A stretch of DNA of 47,413 bases from Anoxybacillus thermarum. Its GTDB lineage: Bacteria; Bacillota; Bacilli; Bacillales; Anoxybacillaceae. The notes below the pieces were generated by a model that was not told the origin of the DNA, did not search any database, and worked only from the letters and a program-made list of their open reading frames with translations. How positions within the stretch are numbered: the stretch's first letter is position 1; every line of letters starts with the position of its first letter. Both the position numbers and the translations under genes were made by a program. The DNA is taken from contig NZ_JXTH01000013.1 of assembly GCF_000836725.1 (NCBI RefSeq), positions 1-47,413 of the forward strand, written 5' to 3'. Positions 45,198 through 47,413 of this stretch are shown piece after piece.

Positions 45198-47156
45198 ATG
45201 TTAGCATCGAAAACCCGCTGGAACATGAAACAAGTAAATGCGCAACAAGTGCAAATGATTGCGCAAGCGTTACATATAGCTCCGCTCGTTGCTACATTGC
45301 TTGTTAGCCGCGGCTACGATACCGTTGAAGCCGCCCGTTCTTTTTTTGAGCAAAGACAATCGTTTCACTCGCCATTTTTGTTAAACGATATGCAAAAAGC
45401 GGTTGAGCGAATAGAGAAAGCGATTACAAAAGGTGAACATATTCTCGTTTTCGGCGATTACGATGCCGATGGAGTAAGTAGTACAGTCGTGATGGTAAGT
45501 GCGTTACGAGAAAAAGGAGCGAATGTTTCTTTTTACATTCCGAACCGCTTTTCAGAAGGATACGGTCCGAATGAACAAGCGTTTCGGCTTGCAAAAGAAC
45601 AAGGTGTCTCACTAATTATTACAGTCGATACAGGCATTTCTGCTTTGCATGAAGCGAACGTAGCAAAACAGCTTGGCATCGATTTAATTATTACCGATCA
45701 TCACGAACCGGGTCCTGTGCTTCCTGAATCGTATGCGACGATCCATCCGAAAATTAGTCCAAATTATCCGTTTAAACATTTAGCTGGCGTCGGTGTAGCA
45801 TTCAAACTCGCTCATGCGCTTATCGGACGCGTGCCTTATGAATGGCTGGACGTCGTCGCGATCGGGACGATTGCCGATCTCGTTCCGCTTCAAGATGAAA
45901 ATCACTTATTTGCTCGGTTAGGCATTGAACAATTTCGGCAAACGAACCGCCTTGGCTTACAGGCGCTTTGTAAACAATGTGGCGTATCTCATACGGCGGT
46001 GACAGAAGATACGATTGCGTTTATGATCGGTCCACGTATTAATGCGGCCGGACGTCTCGATTGCGCCGATCCTGCTGTGCAGTTATTGTTGACGACAGAT
46101 GTGCATGAGGCGGACACGCTCGCTGAACAAATTGATATGATGAATCGCGAGCGTCAGCAACTCGTAAACGACATAACAGAAGAGGCGATTCAACTCGTTG
46201 AACAACATTATGTCGACGACCGCGTGTTAGTTGTAGCGAAAGAAGGATGGAATGTCGGTGTCATCGGCATTGTTGCTTCTCGATTAGTGGAACGATTTTA
46301 CCGCCCGACGATCGTTTTAAGTATAGATCAAGAAAAGGGAGTTGCGAAAGGATCAGCGCGCAGCATTGAGGGGTTCGATTTATTTGCCAATTTGTCAAAC
46401 TGCCGCGACATTTTACCGCATTTTGGTGGACATCCGATGGCTGCGGGGATGACGCTTTCTTTACATGATGTAGATGAATTACGTCACCGTCTAAACGAGG
46501 CGGCGAAGCAACAGCTAACTCCTGAACATTTCGTTCCTGTCACGCATGTCGATGTATGTTGTTCGATCTCGGACGTTTCACTTGAATTAATTGAACAAAT
46601 GAATCGGCTTGCACCGTTTGGTATGGGGAATCCGAAACCGCGTGTTCTTCTCGAACGTGTGCAGCTTGATACGTTACGAAAAATTGGAACAGATCAAAGT
46701 CATTTGAAGTTGTTGTTGGTTGAAGATGGAAAAACGTTAGAAGCGATCGGATTTGGCTTTGGACATATTGGTGATGAAATTGCACCGAACGCTCGTCTTT
46801 CGGTTGTGGGAGAGCTGTCTATTAACGAATGGAATAACTTTCGCAAACCACAATTAATGATTCAAGATATAGCTGTCAATGAGTGGCAGCTGTTTGATGT
46901 CCGTCATATTCGTCAACCGAGCAAGTTCATGGCATCGCTTCCGAAAGAAAAGCGGTTGTTTGTTGCCTTTCATCGCGACACTGCAGATGAGTTGCAATTG
47001 TCCGCATACGCTAATGAAATTGTTTATGTGCAAAGCGAACAAGAAGCGGCGATTGATGTGAGTGGAAAGTATGTCGTCCTTCTTGACTTACCTCCGTCGC
47101 AACAAATCGTTAAAGTTTGTGTGAGTAAAATATTTGTGGGTGACATTCAGGAATGA
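45198..47156 (+). CDS. recJ: Single-stranded-DNA exonuclease RecJ, C-terminally truncated
   Basis: RecJ is a 5'-3' ssDNA exonuclease of recombination and mismatch repair. ATG 45198 (MLASKTRWNM) follows GAGGGGTG. The frame encodes 652 residues against 786 in B. subtilis. The DHH core is intact: DYDADG 87-92, DHH 167-169, the INAAGRLD block, and DHHA1 with GGHPMAAG 410-417, then the OB-fold part. The C-terminal RecJ_C domain is cut short: similarity fades after PPSQQIV (about residue 635), and a short foreign-looking tail ends at TGA just before a long hairpin and an IS transposase. Insertion or deletion by the mobile element is the likely cause. Catalytic residues remain, so partial activity is possible. 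Confidence 0.88.
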   Translation: MLASKTRWNMKQVNAQQVQMIAQALHIAPLVATLLVSRGYDTVEAARSFFEQRQSFHSPFLLNDMQKAVERIEKAITKGEHILVFGDYDADGVSSTVVMVSALREKGANVSFYIPNRFSEGYGPNEQAFRLAKEQGVSLIITVDTGISALHEANVAKQLGIDLIITDHHEPGPVLPESYATIHPKISPNYPFKHLAGVGVAFKLAHALIGRVPYEWLDVVAIGTIADLVPLQDENHLFARLGIEQFRQTNRLGLQALCKQCGVSHTAVTEDTIAFMIGPRINAAGRLDCADPAVQLLLTTDVHEADTLAEQIDMMNRERQQLVNDITEEAIQLVEQHYVDDRVLVVAKEGWNVGVIGIVASRLVERFYRPTIVLSIDQEKGVAKGSARSIEGFDLFANLSNCRDILPHFGGHPMAAGMTLSLHDVDELRHRLNEAAKQQLTPEHFVPVTHVDVCCSISDVSLELIEQMNRLAPFGMGNPKPRVLLERVQLDTLRKIGTDQSHLKLLLVEDGKTLEAIGFGFGHIGDEIAPNARLSVVGELSINEWNNFRKPQLMIQDIAVNEWQLFDVRHIRQPSKFMASLPKEKRLFVAFHRDTADELQLSAYANEIVYVQSEQEAAIDVSGKYVVLLDLPPSQQIVKVCVSKIFVGDIQE

Positions 47157-47158
47157 TT

Positions 47159-47202
47159 CCCCGACGAGGGTTGCGAACTTTTGTTCGCGACGCTCGTCGG
47201 GG
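47159..47202. repeat. Long near-perfect hairpin between recJ and the IS transposase
   Basis: Arms of 20 bp (47159-47178 and 47183-47202) pair with a single mismatch and one T-G around a TTTT loop; the outer ten bases CCCCGACGAG/CTCGTCGGGG are perfect. There is no T-run after it, so it is not a standard terminator. It may belong to the IS end or be an intergenic palindrome. Confidence 0.7.
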
Positions 47203-47247
47203 CCACCAAGCGAAGCGCGGTAGAAAAAAGCAAATGTCATGCAAAAA

Positions 47248-47308
47248 GGACTCTCTCCCTGCTATGATGGTGATGACCAACATCAATAAAACAGGAGGGA
47301 GAGAGTCC
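47248..47308 (+). promoter_or_regulatory. Perfect 13-bp inverted repeat abutting the transposase start, enclosing its promoter
   Basis: GGACTCTCTCCCT (47248-47260) pairs with AGGGAGAGAGTCC (47296-47308), which ends on the base before the ATG and includes half of the AGGAGG RBS (47293-47298). An extended -10 TGcTATGAT (47260-47268) lies in the loop, so the element's own transcript (start near 47275) would lack the left arm, while outside transcripts would fold and hide the RBS. Confidence 0.7.
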
Positions 47309-47413
47309 ATGAAACATTTTACCACAGAATGGCCTTTATTAAAAGAGCTGGAGGAACAATTAGTCAGAACTCTTCAAAAGGTGTTCGCTGTCTTGTTGGC
47401 GGCCCTTTTGGAG
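47309..47413 (+). CDS. ISLre2-like (UPF0236) transposase, N-terminal fragment
   Basis: The open frame runs off the window after 35 codons. It starts MKHFTTEWPLLKELEEQL and continues as a helical, Leu/Glu-rich stretch (VRTLQKVFAVLLAALLE). The LKELEE-x-L-x-R-x-L-Q pattern is typical of the N-terminus of ISLre2-family transposases. The catalytic part is outside the window. The start is fixed by AGGAGG ten bases upstream. Family call is from pattern memory and should be treated as probable. Confidence 0.6.
   Translation, partial: MKHFTTEWPLLKELEEQLVRTLQKVFAVLLAALLE

Larger units (their letters stand above)
47203..47413 (+). mobile_element. 5' part of an ISLre2-like insertion sequence, cut by window edge
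   Basis: The region holds the leader and first 35 codons of a transposase resembling ISLre2 (UPF0236) proteins. The exact left terminus is unresolved: it lies between the loss of RecJ similarity near 47110 and the transposase leader hairpin at 47248. The rest of the element is beyond the window. Confidence 0.5.

Noticed and set aside
47159-47202. Hairpin after recJ as its rho-independent terminator
   Set aside because: No T-run follows on either strand, so the standard terminator rule fails.
47129-47240. TGACATT and AATGTCA flanking the recJ-side hairpin, considered as terminal inverted repeats of a small insertion
   Set aside because: Only seven perfect bases with unequal spacing to the hairpin arms; too short to support an element boundary.

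Overview
The window is an ordinary low-to-mid GC Firmicute chromosome segment. Gene content and order match a thermophilic, endospore-forming Bacillaceae (Anoxybacillus/Geobacillus type): spoIIB-maf-radC-mreBCD-minCD-spoIVFAB-rplU-prp-rpmA-spo0B-obg-pheBA, then niaR-nifS/nadBCA-safA, coxA-yebC-bofC-ruvAB-queA-tgt-yajC, yrzE-yetF-spoVB-comN-secDF-CDF-recJ. This is the Bacillus subtilis order, with a complete type IV pilus (T4P) cluster sitting where B. subtilis has only comC. The species is inferred from synteny and sequence style; no rRNA is present.

Layout. 1-335: right end of an IS200/IS605-type element with an omega-RNA-like (TnpB guide RNA) region, ending 17 bp from the stop of a pilin gene. 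353-1496 (minus): two minor prepilins, pilV/pilW-like. 1585-12755 (plus): T4P operon. It holds three poorly known accessory genes (acidic membrane protein, PRC-barrel protein, divergent VanW/G5-like protein), then pilB, pilT, pilC, pilA, pilD, pilM, pilN, pilO and a further pilin. 12862-19074: spoIIB, maf, radC and the shape and division genes mreBCD-minCD. 19163-20750: spoIVFA-spoIVFB, the pro-sigmaK processing pair. 20783-25137: L21 leader, rplU-prp-rpmA, spo0B-obg, pheB-pheA. 25150-32274: a NAD block with the niacin repressor niaR, nifS for NadA Fe-S maturation, nadB-nadC-nadA, then spore gene safA and nadE. 32353-38802: coxA, yebC, bofC, ruvAB, a DUF2905 gene, queA-tgt-yajC. 38827-47156: yrzE, yetF-like, spoVB, comN, secDF, a CDF transporter and recJ. 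recJ is shorter than its family and is followed at once by the start of an ISLre2-like transposase running off the right edge.

How the genes work together. The T4P block encodes motor, platform, pilins, prepilin peptidase and the PilMNO alignment complex, with no outer-membrane secretin, as expected for a Gram-positive. Several sporulation genes carry plausible sigmaE-type promoters upstream. Rho-independent terminators divide the segment into many short transcription units. No tRNA, rRNA, CRISPR array or phage genes are seen. The most unusual points are the two mobile-element junctions (TnpB-type guide RNA end; recJ truncation plus a transposase start codon abutting a perfect 13-bp hairpin), the pilA stop codon followed by an in-frame repeat tail, and the nadE terminator whose 3' arm is the coxA ribosome-binding site.
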